64,000 nucleotides of DNA, taken from positions 1,054,001-1,118,000 of the forward strand of contig NZ_CP032616.1 in NCBI RefSeq assembly GCF_003626975.1, given 5' to 3'. Below are positions 27,943 to 36,796 of the stretch, one piece after another (within the stretch, counting starts at the first letter, position 1; each line of letters begins with the position of its first letter). A model generated the notes under the pieces. It saw nothing but the letters and a program-made list of their open reading frames with translations, ran no database searches and had not been told where the DNA came from. Origin of the DNA: Pseudomonas sp. DY-1 (lineage in GTDB: Bacteria; Pseudomonadota; Gammaproteobacteria; Pseudomonadales; Pseudomonadaceae). A program made the position numbers and the translations under genes.

Positions 27943-29811
27943 TCAGCGTTGTGCGGTCTTGTCCCAGCTCGGCAGCTTGAACACCCAGAAGGAGCCGCCC
28001 TGGGCCACGGGCTTGGTCAGGTCGGCCATGTCGCCACCCCAAAGCGGAACCGCACCGCCGTAGCCCACGGTCACACCGATGTACTGCACGCCGTCCTGTT
28101 CCCAGGTGATGGGCGGGGAGACGATGCCGCTGCCGGTCTGGAACTTCCACAGCTCATTGCCGTTCTTGGCGTCGAAGGCCTTGAGGAAACCGTCGCCAGT
28201 GCCGGTGAACACCAGGCCACCCTTGGTGGCCAGCACGCCGGCCCAGAGCGGCAAGCGCTCCTTGTGCTCCCACACGATCTTGCCGGTGGAGGGGTTCATC
28301 GCACGCAGGATGCCGACATGGTCGTCATACATGCGCTTGATGCGGAAACCCTGGCCGAGATACGCCGAGCCTTTCTTGTAGGCGACCTCTTCGGTCCAGT
28401 AGTCCTCCTTCCAGTGGTTGGCCGGTACGTAGAACAGGCCGGTGTCCTGGCTGTAGGCCATGGGGTTCCAGTTCTTGCCACCCAGGAAAGGGGGCGAGAC
28501 TTCCACCGCCTTGCCGTGCTTCTGGCCGGGCTCCGGCAATGGCGGGCGCTGGCCGGGGTTCTCCACCGGACGGCCGGTTTTCAGGTCGATGTGGCTGGCC
28601 CAGGTGATGTTGTCGACGAAGGGGAAGGCGTTCTGCAGCTTGCCGTTGCTGCGGTCGACCACATAGAAGAAGCCATTGCGGTCGGCGTGGGCGGTGGCCT
28701 TGACGGTTTTTCCGTCCTTGCCCTTGTAGTCGAACAGCACCAGTTCGTTGTTGCCGGAGAAGTCCCAGGCATCGTTGGGCGTGTGCTGGTAGAACCATTT
28801 CACTTCGCCGGTGCTCGGGTCCACGCCGACCTGGCCGGAGGTGTAGAGGCTGTCGAAGTCCTTCGGGGCGCCGCCGTCGGCGGTGCGTGCCCAGCCGTTC
28901 CAGGGCGCCGGGTTGCCGGCACCAACGATGATGGTGTTGGTCTGCGGATCGAAGCTCGCGCTCTGCCAGGGAGCGCCGCCGCCATGGCTCCAGGCTTCCT
29001 TCTTGCCGGAGGGATGATTCTTGTCGTCCGGCCAGGACGGTGCCTTGATGTCGCCGGTGGGGGTGCTGTCCTTGCCGTTCAAGCGCCCCATGTGGCCTTC
29101 GACGAAAGGACGCATCCACACCTCTTCGCCGCTGTCCGGGTCGCGTGCGTAGAGTTGACCGACCACGCCGAACTCGTCGCCTGAGCTGCCGTGGATCAGC
29201 AGCACGCGTCCGCTCTTCTGGTCTTTCACGATCGTCGGCGCACCGGTCATGGTATAGCCGGCCCCGTGCTCGCCGAACTTCTTGTTCCAGACCACCTTGC
29301 CGGTCTTCTTGTCGAGTGCGACCACGCGGGCATCCAGGGTGCCGAAGAAGATCTTGTCGCTGTAGATGGCGGCGCCACGGTTGACCACGTCGCAGCAGGG
29401 ACGAATGTCGTCGGGCAGGCGGTGGTTGTAGGTCCACAGGCGGTGGCCGGTCTTGGCGTCGAGGGCGAAGACGCGGGAATAGGAGGCCGTGACGTAGATC
29501 ACCCCGTCACTGACGATCGCCTGGGATTCCTGGCCGCGTTGCTTCTCGTCGCCGAAGGAGAAGGACCAGGCGGGCGCCAGCTTGAACACGTTGTCTGCGT
29601 TCACCTGGGCCAGAGGGCTCCAGCGTTGGGCGTTGGTGCCCAGGCCGTACTGCAGCACGTCGCTGGTGGTCTGATGGTCGTTGGCGATGTCGTCCCAGGT
29701 GACGGCCTTGGCGAGGGCGCCGCCGGCAGCGGCCAGGCCTCCCACCAGCAAGAGGCAGCGGATGGCGGTCGAAAGCCGGCTGGCAGGTAAGGGTAGCGAT
29801 CTTGTTGTCAT
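27943..29811 (-). CDS. pedE: Quinoprotein alcohol dehydrogenase, calcium type (PedE/ExaA)
   Basis: The 622-residue periplasmic PQQ enzyme oxidises primary alcohols to aldehydes and passes electrons to cytochrome c550. A signal peptide ends at residue 34 ([12 protein letters not shown]). It shows PQQ-propeller tryptophan-docking repeats, the adjacent Cys pair ([10 protein letters not shown]) and the catalytic Asp350 (316 in mature numbering, as in ExaA) in WDFSGNNE. The residue two after the Asp is Ser, which marks the calcium form. The ATG at 29809-29811 is followed directly by the signal peptide; the longer upstream frame is not coding. It is divergent from the small peptide and cytochrome genes. 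Confidence 0.95.
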   Translation of the reverse strand: MTTRSLPLPASRLSTAIRCLLLVGGLAAAGGALAKAVTWDDIANDHQTTSDVLQYGLGTNAQRWSPLAQVNADNVFKLAPAWSFSFGDEKQRGQESQAIVSDGVIYVTASYSRVFALDAKTGHRLWTYNHRLPDDIRPCCDVVNRGAAIYSDKIFFGTLDARVVALDKKTGKVVWNKKFGEHGAGYTMTGAPTIVKDQKSGRVLLIHGSSGDEFGVVGQLYARDPDSGEEVWMRPFVEGHMGRLNGKDSTPTGDIKAPSWPDDKNHPSGKKEAWSHGGGAPWQSASFDPQTNTIIVGAGNPAPWNGWARTADGGAPKDFDSLYTSGQVGVDPSTGEVKWFYQHTPNDAWDFSGNNELVLFDYKGKDGKTVKATAHADRNGFFYVVDRSNGKLQNAFPFVDNITWASHIDLKTGRPVENPGQRPPLPEPGQKHGKAVEVSPPFLGGKNWNPMAYSQDTGLFYVPANHWKEDYWTEEVAYKKGSAYLGQGFRIKRMYDDHVGILRAMNPSTGKIVWEHKERLPLWAGVLATKGGLVFTGTGDGFLKAFDAKNGNELWKFQTGSGIVSPPITWEQDGVQYIGVTVGYGGAVPLWGGDMADLTKPVAQGGSFWVFKLPSWDKTAQR

Positions 29812-29916
29812 GGTTGCGATTCCCATAGTCGATGGATACGGGGCCATCTGCTGGCCCGGCGTCTCGAATGGTGGGATTCGCGTCGTCACCTTGATACGGA
29901 AAAGCTCCCGCGCTTG

Positions 29917-29933
29917 CCGGGAAAACTTCCCGC
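29917..29933. promoter_or_regulatory. Near-palindrome upstream of pedE shared with pedH
   Basis: CCGGGAAAACTTCCCGC matches 14 of 17 positions of the palindrome CCGGGAAATTTTCCCGG at 34820, which lies in front of pedH. It is 106 bp upstream of the pedE ATG. It could be an operator common to the two dehydrogenase genes. Confidence 0.5.
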
Positions 29934-30017
29934 TGCGGCCATGATTTGGCACTGCTGCCAAAGCCGCTGCCGATACCTGCCAAGGCATTGCGACAAAGGG
30001 GCAGGGCGCCTGCGACC

Positions 30018-30081
30018 ACACAAGGTAGTGGTCCGGCGCTACCAAGGTAGTAAGGCCGCGTGGGGCTCATGGCCCTAGTCT
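30018..30081 (+). promoter_or_regulatory. Candidate tandem operator and -10 in the pedE / small-peptide divergent region
   Basis: TACCAAGGTAGTA at 30040-30052 is identical to the copy at 25034. A weaker copy, ACACAAGGTAGTG (30018-30030), lies 22 bp upstream. A -10-like TAGTCT starts 24 bp after the main copy (30076-30081), the same spacing as at 25070, and puts the transcript start about 27 nt before the ATG at 30115. The 303-bp gap (29812-30114) must also hold the pedE promoter on the other strand, which I could not place. Confidence 0.7.
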
Positions 30082-30114
30082 GACTCGCAGGGGAACCGGC
30101 AAGAGGATTCCGTC

Positions 30115-30270
30115 ATGGCTGCTATCAAACATCTTCTTTTACCGCTCCTGGTCGTCTGCTGCCTGCTCGAATTCGAGCTGGCCAGGGCCGCAAGCGTCCC
30201 CTCCCGGCACACCCCTCATTCGCTGGACCTGACCCCCTCCATCTCGACCTCTTGCTCCCGGGCCAACTGA
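30115..30270 (+). CDS. Small hydrophobic peptide, 51 aa, between pedE and cytochrome gene
   Basis: The product is MAAIKHLLLPLLVVCCLLEF, then ELARAASVPSRHTPHSLDLT and PSISTSCSRAN. It has a hydrophobic signal-like segment with possible cleavage after ARA, leaving about 26 residues rich in Ser, Thr and Pro with one Cys. AGAGGA precedes the ATG. The KHLLLPLL core is identical to that of the 44-residue peptide at 25106, and both genes sit behind the same operator with the same geometry. A strong hairpin (30302) follows, so it may form its own short transcript. Function unknown. Confidence 0.68.
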   Translation: MAAIKHLLLPLLVVCCLLEFELARAASVPSRHTPHSLDLTPSISTSCSRAN

Positions 30271-30301
30271 AAGGCCGACCTGCTTTCCAATCGCATAAGT
30301 A

Positions 30302-30346
30302 CCAGCGAGCTGGCGAATCGCTTTTTGTGGTTCGCCAGCTCGCTGG
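30302..30346. repeat. Perfect 16-bp inverted repeat after the small peptide gene
   Basis: CCAGCGAGCTGGCGAA (30302-30317) and its exact complement (30331-30346) enclose TCGCTTTTTGTGG. The hairpin could end or stabilise the short transcript. It resembles a REP stem but differs from the GTAGGAGCGAGC type. Confidence 0.75.
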
Positions 30347-30403
30347 CGCCTGCGTTATCGACCTTTGCGTGGAAATTTCTTCACCGGCCTCCGCTCGCAC
30401 TAC

Positions 30404-30416
30404 TACCAAGGGAGGA
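30404..30416 (+). promoter_or_regulatory. Candidate operator before cytochrome c gene
   Basis: TACCAAGGGAGGA, preceded by CTAC, resembles the operator family and lies 109 bp upstream of the cytochrome ATG. A CAGGAT at 30434 is a possible -10, but the spacing differs from the 25034 and 30040 copies. Confidence 0.5.
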
Positions 30417-30524
30417 GTGCCAGGCCACCAAAGCAGGATGGGGAGCTTGCAAGGGGCTTCTTACCATTTCCTCACAGCGCTCCCACCGGGGCGCCGCCTT
30501 GCACAGCTAATGAGGATGTACGTG

Positions 30525-30962
30525 ATGAACAAGAACAGCGCACTGCGCGGCCTCGCACTCCTGGCCGGCTTTACCCTCAGCGGAATCGTACTGGCCCATG
30601 GCGACGTGGTGCCCCAGGCAGTCAACACCCAAGGTCTGGAGGAACTGGGCAAGGAATGGCGCGAAGAAAACCCCTATCGCGCGCCTTATGCCAATCACGA
30701 CCTGGCCGTTGAGATCGGTTCCTCTGCCTACAACCAGAACTGCGCCCGCTGCCACGGCCTGGAAGCCAAGTCCGGCGGCATCGCCCCCGACCTGCGCTAC
30801 CTGGAAACCGACGCCAGCGGCGATGAGTGGTTCAAGGAGCGGGTGATCAACGGCGCCGTGCGCGACGGCGCGGTGTACATGCCGAAGATGGCCGACTTCC
30901 TCAGCCAGGAAGCCCTCTGGGCCATCCGCACCTACCTGGAAAGCGTGCACGTGGACGAGTAA
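30525..30962 (+). CDS. pedF: Periplasmic cytochrome c550 (PedF/ExaB)
   Basis: The 145-residue cytochrome accepts electrons from the PQQ alcohol dehydrogenases. A signal peptide (MNKNSALRGLALLAGFTLSG, cleavage near VLA-HGDV) precedes one heme site CARCH and a C-terminal Met ligand in YMPKMADFL. GAGGA lies 9 nt before the ATG at 30525; two in-frame ATGs a little upstream (30510, 30516) are less well placed. It is the first gene of a run with the periplasmic binding, SoxYZ-like and metallohydrolase genes. Confidence 0.92.
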   Translation: MNKNSALRGLALLAGFTLSGIVLAHGDVVPQAVNTQGLEELGKEWREENPYRAPYANHDLAVEIGSSAYNQNCARCHGLEAKSGGIAPDLRYLETDASGDEWFKERVINGAVRDGAVYMPKMADFLSQEALWAIRTYLESVHVDE

Positions 30963-30967
30963 TCGCC

Positions 30968-31846
30968 ATGCGCCTGCTGGTTCTGTTGTGCTGGCTGCTG
31001 TGCTTGCCCCTGGCGCAGGCACAGGTACGCCCCTATGACGACATCGTCGACTCGGGTGTGCTGCGGGTGGCCGTCTACGAGAACTTCGCGCCCTACAGCT
31101 TCAAGGATGGCGACCAGGCGCGCGGGGTTGATATCGACCTTGCCAATGCCCTTGCGGAGGGGCTTGGACTGAAGCTGGAACTGCTCTGGGTCACCCCGGG
31201 AGAAAGGCTCGACGATGACCTGCGCAATTTTGTCTGGAAGGGGCACTACATGCGTCCAGGTGTGCTCGCCGATGTGATGCTGCGAGTGCCCTACGACCGC
31301 GATTACTCGCAAAAGCGCAACGATGTGGGCGAGCTGGCCAACGAGCAGGTAGTAATGTTCGGCCCCTATCAGCGTGAGCGCTGGCAGGTTGCCTATGACA
31401 GTCGTCGACTGCCGGAAGTGCCAACTATCGGCGTGTTCCAGTTCCATCCCATCGGCGTCGAGTTGGAAAGCGTGCCGTCCTTCTATCTCACCTCGGTGTT
31501 CGCCGGGCGTCTGGCGCGCAACACCCATCACTTCCCGGGAACGGCTGCGGCCTTCGAAGGAATGCGCAAGGGCGAGGTGGATGCCGTGATGGCTCTGCGT
31601 GGGGAGCTGGACTGGCTGCAGCACGAGGCCCACGACCCGCAGATCCGCAATGCCGACAACACCTATCCCAACCTCGGCCAACCCGAATGGGACATCGGCA
31701 TGGCGGTGCACGAAAGCAATCGCCAACTGGCCAATGCCCTGGAGGAAACCCTCGATGGCATGGTGCGCGACGGTCGCATGGACAAGCTCTATGCCTCATA
31801 CGGCCTGCATTACGAGCTACCGGGGTTCTATCAGGACGTTCAATAG
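30968..31846 (+). CDS. Quinoprotein dehydrogenase-associated periplasmic binding protein
   Basis: The 292-residue protein has a signal peptide (MRLLVLLCWLLCLPLAQAQ) and an SBP_bac_3-type two-lobed fold (DSGVLRVAVYENFAPYSFKD at the N-terminus, GMAVHESNRQLANALEETLD near the C-terminus). Such MxaJ-like proteins are encoded next to PQQ alcohol dehydrogenases and are thought to help enzyme maturation or cytochrome pairing. It starts 5 bp after the cytochrome stop, so the two are co-transcribed. Confidence 0.9.
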   Translation: MRLLVLLCWLLCLPLAQAQVRPYDDIVDSGVLRVAVYENFAPYSFKDGDQARGVDIDLANALAEGLGLKLELLWVTPGERLDDDLRNFVWKGHYMRPGVLADVMLRVPYDRDYSQKRNDVGELANEQVVMFGPYQRERWQVAYDSRRLPEVPTIGVFQFHPIGVELESVPSFYLTSVFAGRLARNTHHFPGTAAAFEGMRKGEVDAVMALRGELDWLQHEAHDPQIRNADNTYPNLGQPEWDIGMAVHESNRQLANALEETLDGMVRDGRMDKLYASYGLHYELPGFYQDVQ

Positions 31847-31859
31847 CCGGAGGTGCGGG

Positions 31860-32609
31860 ATGCACAGGCGTTCGTTGCTGTTGTTGGGGTTGCTCGGGAC
31901 CAGCGCGCCACTCTGGGGGGCTGGTCAGGATCCGGTGGAGTCGGTCATGTGGGACTACTTCCACCAGCGCCTCCTGGGTGGCCAACCATTCGTTCACGAC
32001 CCGAAGGTGGTGCTTGAAGCGCCACCCTTCGCCGAGGACTCGCGCCAGGTACCGATCCAGGTCGACGCACGTGCCTTTGCCGGACAGGTGGTGAAAATCA
32101 TGGCCTGGGCCGAACTCAATCCGATTCCGCAGATATTCGTATTCCAGCCCGGTGGGCAGGTGGAACCTGCGCTGGCCATTCGCATCCGCGTCCAGCAGGC
32201 CACGCCCATCCGCGCCGCCGTACTCACCCGTGACGGCCTCTGGCACATCGGCTCCACCCATGTCGACGCGGCGGGTGGCGGCTGCACGGCACCCAGCGTA
32301 GTGCGTGCCCAGGCCGGCTGGGAGGATCGGCTCGGCCAGGTCCACGCTGGCCGCTTCCTCCTTGGCGACAGCAGTCGCCTGCGCATGCGCATCGACCACC
32401 CGATGGACAACGGCCTGGTCGGCGGCATCCCCGAGTTCTTCATCAACCAGGTCGAATTGCGTGACGTCAGGGGCAAGGTGCTGGCCAACCTGGAACTGTT
32501 TCCGGCGGTCAGCGAGAACCCGACCATCAGCCTGGAAGTGCAGGAGGATGAGCAAGCACGGCTGTGGCTGCGGGACAACAATGGCAACGAGTTCGAGGCC
32601 AGCTTCTAG
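31860..32609 (+). CDS. Quinoprotein-associated SoxYZ-like carrier protein
   Basis: The 249-residue exported protein (MHRRSLLLLGLLGTSAPLWG) has an N-terminal SoxY-like domain and a C-terminal SoxZ-like domain. A Gly-Gly-Cys segment (VDAAGGGCTAPS) corresponds to the SoxY carrier motif, and SoxZ-like HPMDNGLVGGIPEFFI follows. Fusions of this kind occur beside PQQ dehydrogenases and a zinc metallohydrolase, forming a proposed quinoprotein relay; the carried group is not known. The start is 13 bp after the preceding stop, with GGAGG upstream. Confidence 0.87.
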   Translation: MHRRSLLLLGLLGTSAPLWGAGQDPVESVMWDYFHQRLLGGQPFVHDPKVVLEAPPFAEDSRQVPIQVDARAFAGQVVKIMAWAELNPIPQIFVFQPGGQVEPALAIRIRVQQATPIRAAVLTRDGLWHIGSTHVDAAGGGCTAPSVVRAQAGWEDRLGQVHAGRFLLGDSSRLRMRIDHPMDNGLVGGIPEFFINQVELRDVRGKVLANLELFPAVSENPTISLEVQEDEQARLWLRDNNGNEFEASF

Positions 32610-32618
32610 GGAGAGATC

Positions 32619-33554
32619 ATGCGCTTGATCGTTTTTCTGCTGGCCTGCATCGTCTGCACCGCCCAGGCTGGCCAGGACTATGCCCTCAGTCCCAGGCAGA
32701 TCGCCGAGGACACCTGGCTGCTGGAAGGCAGCACCGGCAACTTCGACAAGGCCAACGGCGGCAACATCGTCAACACCGGCTTCATCGTTACCGATGCGGG
32801 CGTCGTGGTGATCGACACCGGGCCATCGAGGGCCTATGGCGAGGCCATGCGCCGCGTGATCACACAGGTAACGGACCAGCCCGTGGCCCTGGTGCTCCTG
32901 ACCCATCATCACCCGGATCATGTGCTGGGCAACCAGGCATTCACGGATGTCCCCATCGCCGCGCTGGCCGGTGCCCGCAAGCTGCTGGACGAGCAGGGCA
33001 ACGCGATGGCGGAGAACATGTACCGCCTGGTCGGCGACTGGATGCGCGGCACTGAAGTTGTCCTGCCGACTGAAACGCTGGAACCCAGTGTGCGTGAAGT
33101 CGGCGGCCACAGGCTGAGATTGCTGGCCTTGCGTGGTCACACCGGCGCCGACCTCGCCGTGCTGGATGAACGCACCGGCGTGCTGTTCGCCGGCGACCTG
33201 GTGTTCTACCAGCGCGCCCTGACCACACCCAATAGTCCAGGGCTGGATGCCTGGCTTGCGGATATCGCCACACTGCAGTCGCTACCCTGGAAAACCTTGG
33301 TGCCCGGCCACGGGCCCGTCAGCCATGACAAGGCGCCATTCGAACAGATGCGTGACTATCTGGGCTGGCTGGATGGCTTGCTGAAGGAGGCGGCAGGGAA
33401 GGGGGAGGACATGAACGAAGTGATCCGCTCACCGATTCCCCAGCGTTTCGCCTCGGTGAACCTGAGCCGCTACGAGCTGATCCGCACGGTCAGCCATCTG
33501 TACCCGAAGTACGAACTGGCGCGGATGCCGAGGGTGGATAGCGCGACGGAATGA
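32619..33554 (+). CDS. Quinoprotein relay system zinc metallohydrolase
   Basis: The 311-residue metallo-beta-lactamase-fold protein is exported (MRLIVFLLACIVCTAQAG). It has the zinc motif THHHPDHVLG and the later ligands in LRGHTGADLAVLDE, FAGDLVFYQ and VPGHGPVS. It follows the SoxYZ-like gene by 9 bp, the arrangement of SoxH-like hydrolases in PQQ clusters (TIGR04558 type). The substrate is unknown. It is the last gene of the pedF run and converges on the AI-2E-family gene; a GGTGCGCATGGCGCACC hairpin at 33563-33579 lies between them. Confidence 0.88.
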   Translation: MRLIVFLLACIVCTAQAGQDYALSPRQIAEDTWLLEGSTGNFDKANGGNIVNTGFIVTDAGVVVIDTGPSRAYGEAMRRVITQVTDQPVALVLLTHHHPDHVLGNQAFTDVPIAALAGARKLLDEQGNAMAENMYRLVGDWMRGTEVVLPTETLEPSVREVGGHRLRLLALRGHTGADLAVLDERTGVLFAGDLVFYQRALTTPNSPGLDAWLADIATLQSLPWKTLVPGHGPVSHDKAPFEQMRDYLGWLDGLLKEAAGKGEDMNEVIRSPIPQRFASVNLSRYELIRTVSHLYPKYELARMPRVDSATE

Positions 33555-33628
33555 AGGAGGCCGGTGCGCATGGCGCACCAGAGGTCTTGCGCAAGGGGTT
33601 CCGTGCGCGCAGCGCAACTTGCGGAGGG

Positions 33629-34642
33629 TTAAACCAGCTCCGCGTGCTTCAGTTCGCTCTTCAGGTAGGCGTAGTAGATCGGCGCCGCCACCAGTCCCTG
33701 CAAGCCGAAGATCGCCTCGAACGCGAGCATCGCCAGCAGCAGTTCCCAAGCCTTGGCACTGATCTGCCCGCCGACGATGCGGGCGTTGAGGAAGTACTCA
33801 AGCTTGTGGATGGCGATCAGATAACCCAGCGCGCCGACTGCCACCCAGAGCGACACCGAGAACCCGGCGATGAAGATCAAGGTGTTGGACATCAGGTTGC
33901 CGATCACCGGCAGGAGTCCGAGCAGGAAGGTCAGCAGGATCAGGACCTTGGTCAGTGGCATATGGATGTCCATCAGCGGCAGCACCACCGCAAGGAAAAT
34001 GCCAGTGAGGGTGGTGTTGACCAGGGAAATCTTGATCTGCGCGAAGACGATGTTGCGGAAGGCGGTGACCAGGAGGGCCATGCGCTCCAGCAGCACGCGG
34101 CTGAGCGGACGCAAGGTCTCGAAGTTGGGGATGGGCTGCAGCGCAATGATGGCGCCGAGGATCATGCCGATCAGCATGGTCACGAAGGTGTGCGCCGCCC
34201 CCTTGCCCAGCAACTGCAGCTGCCCGACGTGGGCGCGCAGCCAATCCATCAGTTCGCGGCGTAGGTCATCGGCGCTGGCCGGCAGGTAGTTCTCGACGGA
34301 CGCCGGCAGCTGTGCGCGTGCCTGTTCGGTGAGAGTGATGAATTTCTCCAGCAGCTGGCCGGGGTTGTGCACCTCCTGCATCACCACGCCGGCGATCCAC
34401 ACGAAGAACAGCGATAACAGACTCACCACCAGCGTGCCGAGCAATGCCACCGCCAGCCAACGGGCGCGGCGACCGCCGGGAATCACCGGTTGCAGGCGGG
34501 GCGCGAGGCTGATTACCAGTTCATAGACCAGCAGCCCGGACAGGAGGGACGGCAGGAGCCGGAAAGGCAGTACCAGTAGCAGGCCGAGGAGAACGATGGC
34601 CCAGCTGGCCAGGAGCAGTTGACGATCACTGAAGACTTGCAT
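33629..34642 (-). CDS. AI-2E/PerM-family membrane protein
   Basis: The 337-residue inner-membrane protein has about eight hydrophobic helices and the family pattern (LLASWAIVLLGLLLVLPFRL at the start; LILLTFLLGLLPVIGNLMSN and LQGLVAAPIYYAYLKSEL at the end). Start chosen at the ATG 34640-34642 (MQVFSDRQ); the longer frame upstream is not supported. Substrate unknown. It lies between two PQQ-oxidation units and is divergent from pedH, so it may share regulation through the 227-bp intergenic region. Confidence 0.87.
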   Translation of the reverse strand: MQVFSDRQLLLASWAIVLLGLLLVLPFRLLPSLLSGLLVYELVISLAPRLQPVIPGGRRARWLAVALLGTLVVSLLSLFFVWIAGVVMQEVHNPGQLLEKFITLTEQARAQLPASVENYLPASADDLRRELMDWLRAHVGQLQLLGKGAAHTFVTMLIGMILGAIIALQPIPNFETLRPLSRVLLERMALLVTAFRNIVFAQIKISLVNTTLTGIFLAVVLPLMDIHMPLTKVLILLTFLLGLLPVIGNLMSNTLIFIAGFSVSLWVAVGALGYLIAIHKLEYFLNARIVGGQISAKAWELLLAMLAFEAIFGLQGLVAAPIYYAYLKSELKHAELV

Positions 34643-34745
34643 AGGTCCCGGGACGTTGGAGTGCGAAGCAGGGGCGGCAGTCTGCCAGTGGTAGGCGCCG
34701 CAGCACAATCGGCAGCTGAAGTATGCGGGGGATTGGCGGTATTGC

Positions 34746-34758
34746 TACCAACGGAGTA
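34746..34758 (+). promoter_or_regulatory. Candidate operator before pedH
   Basis: TACCAACGGAGTA, preceded by C as in several other copies, lies 111 bp upstream of the pedH ATG. I see no convincing -10 at the expected spacing. Confidence 0.55.
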
Positions 34759-34819
34759 GGAAAATCAGCACTGCGTCCAATTGTTGGTCTGGCGCGGCAA
34801 ACCAAGAATTTGCGGCAGA

Positions 34820-34836
34820 CCGGGAAATTTTCCCGG
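34820..34836. promoter_or_regulatory. 17-bp palindrome in the pedH leader
   Basis: CCGGGAAATTTTCCCGG has perfect 8-bp arms around a single T and ends 33 bp before the pedH ATG. A near copy stands upstream of pedE at 29917. Its place suggests a repressor site or a leader hairpin. Confidence 0.55.
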
Positions 34837-34869
34837 ATCACAACAACAAGCCCGCAGAGGTAGCCGTCA

Positions 34870-36654
34870 ATGAAGCTCGCCACACTCAAACCGCCTTTTG
34901 CCCTGACGCTGCTCGGTGTCGCGCTGGTGCTGTCCAGCAGCCTGGCGTTGGCCGGTGTCACCGACAAGGACATCCTCGATGACGCCAAATCCACCGATCA
35001 GGTGGTGACCAACGGTCTGGGCCTGCAAGGTCAGCGCTACAGCACTCTGGAAGCTCTCAACAGCGAAAACGTGCAGCAACTGCGCCCGGTATGGGCACTG
35101 TCCTTCGGCGGTGAGAAACAGCGTGGCCAACAGGCCCAGCCGCTGGTCAAGGATGGCGTGATGTACGTCACCGGTTCCTACTCGCGGGTCTTCGCCGTCG
35201 ACGCCCGCACCGGCAAGAAACTCTGGCAATACGATGCCCGCCTGCCTGACGGCATCATGCCCTGCTGTGACGTCATCAACCGCGGCGTCGCCCTGTACGA
35301 CGACCTGGTGATCTTCGGCACGCTCGACGCCAAGTTGGTGGCACTGAACAAGGACACTGGCAAGGTGGTCTGGCGCAAGACCGTGGCCGACTACAAGGCC
35401 GGCTACTCCATCTCTGCCGCACCGCTGGTGGTGAAAGGCAAGCTGATCACCGGCGTCGCCGGTGGCGAGTTCGGCGTGGTGGGCAAGATCGAGGCCTACA
35501 ACCCGAAGAACGGTGAGCTGCTCTGGACCCGTCCGACCGTAGAAGGCCACATGGGTTATGTCTACAAGGATGGCAAGCAGGTGGAGAACGGTATCTCCGG
35601 TGGCCAGCCCGGCAAGACCTGGCCCGGCGACCTGTGGAAGACCGGCGGTGCCGCGCCCTGGTTGGGCGGCTACTACGACCCGGACACCGACACCCTGCTG
35701 ATCGGTACCGGCAACCCCTCGCCCTGGAACTCCCACCTGCGTCCGGGGGACAACCTGTATTCCTCCTCGCGCCTCGCCCTGAATCCGGAAGACGGTTCCA
35801 TCAAGTGGCACTTCCAGACCACGCCGCACGACGGCTGGGACTTCGACGGCGTCAACGAACTGGTGTCCTTCGACTACAAGGATGGCGGCACGACCGTGAA
35901 AGCGGCTGCCACCGCCGACCGCAACGGCTTCTTCTACGTCCTGGATCGCACCAACGGCAAGTTCATCCGTGGCTTCCCGTTCGTTGACACCGTCACCTGG
36001 GCCAAGGGCCTGGACAAGGAAGGCCGTCCGATCTACGACGACGCCAAACGCCCCGGCGCGCCGGGCGGTGACGGTAAGCACGGTAGTTCGGTGTTCGTCG
36101 CGCCGTCCTTCCTGGGGGGCAAGAACTGGATGCCCATGGCTTACAGCCAGGACACCGGCCTGTTCTACGTGCCGTCCAACGAGTGGGGCATGGACATGTG
36201 GAACGAGAACATCTCCTACAAGAAGGGCGCGGCCTACCTGGGCGCCGGTTTCACCATCAAGCCGCTGAACGAGGATTACATCGGCGTGCTGCGTGCCATC
36301 GATCCCAAATCCGGCAAGGAAGTCTGGCGCTACAAGAACTATGCGCCGCTCTGGGGCGGTGTGCTGGCGACCAAGGGCAACCTGGTGTTCACCGGCAACC
36401 CCGAGGGCTACCTGATGGCCTTCGACGCCAAGACCGGCAAGAAGCTCTATGAGTTCAACACCGGTTCCGGCGTGATCGGTTCGCCCATCACCTGGGAAAT
36501 GGACGGTGAGCAGTACGTCTCCGTGCTGTCCGGCTGGGGTGGCGCGGTGCCGCTCTGGGGTGGCGAGGTGGCCAAACGCATCAAGGACCTGAACCAGGGC
36601 GGCATGCTCTGGACCTTCAAGCTGCCCAAGGCAGATGTCGTAGCCAAGCGCTGA
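34870..36654 (+). CDS. pedH: Quinoprotein alcohol dehydrogenase, lanthanide type (PedH)
   Basis: The 594-residue exported PQQ enzyme (signal [20 protein letters not shown], cleavage near [10 protein letters not shown]) is a paralogue of pedE. It has the Cys pair ([10 protein letters not shown]) and the catalytic Asp324 in [11 protein letters not shown]. Residue 326 is a second Asp, the extra metal ligand that marks lanthanide-dependent enzymes; the pedE protein has Ser there. AGAGGTAG precedes the ATG. It stands alone between a divergent membrane-protein gene and a strong terminator, so it can be switched independently of pedE. Confidence 0.95.
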   Translation: MKLATLKPPFALTLLGVALVLSSSLALAGVTDKDILDDAKSTDQVVTNGLGLQGQRYSTLEALNSENVQQLRPVWALSFGGEKQRGQQAQPLVKDGVMYVTGSYSRVFAVDARTGKKLWQYDARLPDGIMPCCDVINRGVALYDDLVIFGTLDAKLVALNKDTGKVVWRKTVADYKAGYSISAAPLVVKGKLITGVAGGEFGVVGKIEAYNPKNGELLWTRPTVEGHMGYVYKDGKQVENGISGGQPGKTWPGDLWKTGGAAPWLGGYYDPDTDTLLIGTGNPSPWNSHLRPGDNLYSSSRLALNPEDGSIKWHFQTTPHDGWDFDGVNELVSFDYKDGGTTVKAAATADRNGFFYVLDRTNGKFIRGFPFVDTVTWAKGLDKEGRPIYDDAKRPGAPGGDGKHGSSVFVAPSFLGGKNWMPMAYSQDTGLFYVPSNEWGMDMWNENISYKKGAAYLGAGFTIKPLNEDYIGVLRAIDPKSGKEVWRYKNYAPLWGGVLATKGNLVFTGNPEGYLMAFDAKTGKKLYEFNTGSGVIGSPITWEMDGEQYVSVLSGWGGAVPLWGGEVAKRIKDLNQGGMLWTFKLPKADVVAKR

Positions 36655-36664
36655 TGCGCAACAA

Positions 36665-36690
36665 GGCCCGCTCCGGCGGGCCTTTTCTTT
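36665..36690 (+). terminator. Intrinsic terminator after pedH
   Basis: GGCCCGC and GCGGGCC arms around TCCG, followed by TTTTCTTT. Confidence 0.95.
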
Positions 36691-36796
36691 CCGGGACGAC
36701 ATGAACGGTGCGCGCAGCGCACCCACCTGGACCTGGCCGTAGGGGGCACCATGGGCACCGCGATGCGGTGATGGCCGTTGTTCCCCTTGGTACTAC

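Noticed and set aside
27535-29184. Long plus-strand frame opposite pedE and the pentapeptide gene
   Set aside because: It runs antisense through two well-supported genes and has no motif or ribosome site.
34867-36726. Long minus-strand frame opposite pedH
   Set aside because: It is an exact shadow of pedH, which has complete quinoprotein motifs, a signal peptide and a terminator.
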